Assembly: GCA_011057845.1 (NCBI GenBank)
Contig: DSDB01000079.1
Coordinates: 1-7,341, forward strand
Origin: Phycisphaerales bacterium
GTDB lineage: Bacteria > Planctomycetota > Phycisphaerae > Sedimentisphaerales > Anaerobacaceae
Direction of reading: 5' to 3'
DNA: 7,341 bases
Below, piece by piece: positions 6,209 through 7,341 of the stretch. The position numbers and the translations under genes are program-made. The notes under the pieces were generated by a model that searched no databases, had not been told where the DNA came from, and worked only from the letters and a program-made list of their open reading frames with translations. How positions within the stretch are numbered: the first letter of the stretch is position 1; each line of letters opens with the position of its first letter.

Positions 6209-6280
6209 CCAGGCCCTCCTCCACCCCCAAGAAGCCACATAAGTCCATTTGAAGTAATGGCTTACGCACCGTGTAGTCGG

Positions 6281-7341
6281 TCAACGGGCCGCTTTGACAC
6301 CGCCACCGACCATGGCCCGACGGGCTTCGGCCTCCACTGCCTTTTGGTTGACCATTGTGATATCCCCCGGCGTTTCCTGTACAAGAATGCCGTGAGCCGC
6401 GCCCCAGTTGACCGCCGTCTGGATATCCTTGCCCGTCAGCAAGGCCGCCAACACGCCTGATGCAAACGAATCCCCCCCGCCCGTGCGGTCTCGGATCGGG
6501 ATATTGCGGCGGACGGGCGCCTCGTAGAATGCGTTGGCGAGCACGTCGTAGAGCACCGCACCCCAACTGACCACATCCGCGTTGTGTGCCCCCCGCCATT
6601 GCGTGCCGATCAGGCTCAGATTGGGCCAGTCTTTGGCCACGTGTGAAATTGTCTGCTTGTACGCCTCGACCCAGACCTCATAGGGCGCATCCTTGGCGAT
6701 TCTCGTTTCGTAGCCCAGCGCATCGGCCAGGTCCGAGTCGTTGCCGACCAGCATCCCCAGATACGGTACGAGCCTGCGGTTGATCCGCCGTGCCCGCTCC
6801 TTGTCCGGCTCGACTTTCGAGCGATAATTAAGGTCCGCGGACACAAACGTCCCGTACTGTGCCGCCTTCTGCGCCGCCTCCATCGCCACATCAGCCGTCC
6901 TGGGCCCAATCAGCGTGAAGATTCCCCCCGTGTTAAAGACGCGGACACCCGCCCCTGAGAACAGCTCGTCGAAGTCAAAATCGCCCGGCGCCAGTAATCG
7001 CGCTGCGCTGTTGCCCCGGTAATACATCGTGGCCGAAGGCAGCACACCGCTGCCGTTATAGGTGAAGTTGATGCCGTTGCAGACGGTGCCCTTCTGGTCC
7101 GTCGAGTGCGGGCCCCCATCGCTGCTCGTGTTCCACCAGATGATACGGCTGGTGTCGACGCCGGCCTCTCGCATCTGATTGCGGATGTTCTCGCCTACCG
7201 GGTCATCCACCAGCGCCGTCAACACGGCCGAGCGCAAACCAAAGGTATAGGCCAGCCCGCAGGCGATATTCGTCTCACCGCCGCCCTGCGAAACGCGAAT
7301 CGCGTCGCGGACCCGCGCCGTCGGCACATCCCGCGGGTCCA
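6281..7341 (-). CDS. PfkB-family sugar kinase, 2-keto-3-deoxygluconate kinase-like (partial)
   Basis: This cytosolic ribokinase-fold enzyme transfers phosphate from ATP to a sugar or sugar acid. The frame stays open to the right edge, reading DPRDVPTARVRD at the end of the window. A GTG at 7327 is therefore only internal and the N-terminus is missing. About 352 residues are visible. Counting from that GTG, GGGETNIACGLAYTFG (15-30) is the PfkB substrate-lid glycine region. MYYRGNSAARLLAPGDFD (101-118) resembles the YYR...SA segment of KDG kinases. SADLNYR (163-169) and LVGNDSDLADALG (193-205) follow the family order. The C-terminal signature DRTGGGDSFASG (280-291) holds the catalytic Asp286 and the anion hole. 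KDG is the best substrate guess, but other sugar kinases are possible. The product would act downstream of an acid-sugar dehydratase such as the 4334-5533 enzyme if that enzyme makes KDG. A G7 run inside the catalytic signature is a slippage risk in sequencing. Confidence 0.87.
   Translation of the reverse strand, partial: DPRDVPTARVRDAIRVSQGGGETNIACGLAYTFGLRSAVLTALVDDPVGENIRNQMREAGVDTSRIIWWNTSSDGGPHSTDQKGTVCNGINFTYNGSGVLPSATMYYRGNSAARLLAPGDFDFDELFSGAGVRVFNTGGIFTLIGPRTADVAMEAAQKAAQYGTFVSADLNYRSKVEPDKERARRINRRLVPYLGMLVGNDSDLADALGYETRIAKDAPYEVWVEAYKQTISHVAKDWPNLSLIGTQWRGAHNADVVSWGAVLYDVLANAFYEAPVRRNIPIRDRTGGGDSFASGVLAALLTGKDIQTAVNWGAAHGILVQETPGDITMVNQKAVEAEARRAMVGGGVKAAR

Noticed and set aside
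6232..6263. Inverted repeat AAGCCA ... TGGCTT with an inner CCATT/AATGG, between converging genes
   Set aside because: The alternative stems are short, A/T-rich and not followed by a T-run on either strand, so I do not call a terminator.
1..7341. Search for tRNA, rRNA, CRISPR repeats, IS ends and phage genes
   Set aside because: No cloverleaf arms with CCA-type ends, regularly spaced repeats, transposase motifs or terminal inverted repeats were seen by eye. A covariance-model scan would be the decisive test for RNAs.

Overview
The window is GC-rich DNA, densely coding on both strands, and looks like a chromosomal stretch from a free-living bacterium. My best guess is a planctomycete-type lineage such as Phycisphaerae. 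This rests on gene style: a twin-arginine leader on an enolase-superfamily enzyme, an exported parallel beta-helix protein, and an orphan secretion-type ATPase. It does not rest on any marker gene. I see no tRNA, rRNA, CRISPR array, transposase or phage gene.

Layout, left to right. (1) Bases 1-106, minus: the N-terminus of a small membrane-anchored protein that runs off the left edge. (2) Bases 311-728, minus: a broken medium-chain (zinc-type) alcohol dehydrogenase/quinone reductase. The N-terminal about 60 residues are joined, out of frame, to the C-terminal about 80 residues, so the nucleotide-binding core is gone. Its ribosome-binding site is still intact. (3) Bases 862-2049, plus: a complete iron-containing alcohol dehydrogenase, divergent from the wreck. 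(4) Bases 2018-4100, minus: two genes that look like one transcript, a VirB11/CpaF-like P-loop ATPase followed by an exported beta-helix protein. A near-consensus sigma-70 promoter lies in front of the ATPase. The 3' end of the beta-helix gene overlaps the 3' end of the alcohol dehydrogenase gene. (5) Bases 4334-5533, minus: a mandelate-racemase-type enolase-superfamily enzyme with a Tat leader and its own extended -10 promoter. (6) Bases 5840-6208, plus: a small hypothetical protein. (7) Bases 6281-7341, minus: a PfkB-family sugar kinase resembling 2-keto-3-deoxygluconate kinase, cut by the right edge.

How the genes may fit together (inference). Acid-sugar dehydratases of the enolase superfamily make 2-keto-3-deoxy sugar acids, and KDG kinases phosphorylate them. 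Parallel beta-helix proteins are often polysaccharide lyases or other carbohydrate-active proteins, and Fe-alcohol dehydrogenases reduce aldehydes. The neighbourhood therefore hints at acidic-polysaccharide or uronate catabolism. It is not one operon: the genes lie on both strands with separate promoters, and the exported prediction for the dehydratase-like enzyme does not fit a simple cytosolic pathway.

The items most worth checking are the internally deleted dehydrogenase with an apparent short-homology junction, the orphan secretion-type ATPase paired with an exported beta-helix protein, and the Tat-dependent enolase-superfamily enzyme.
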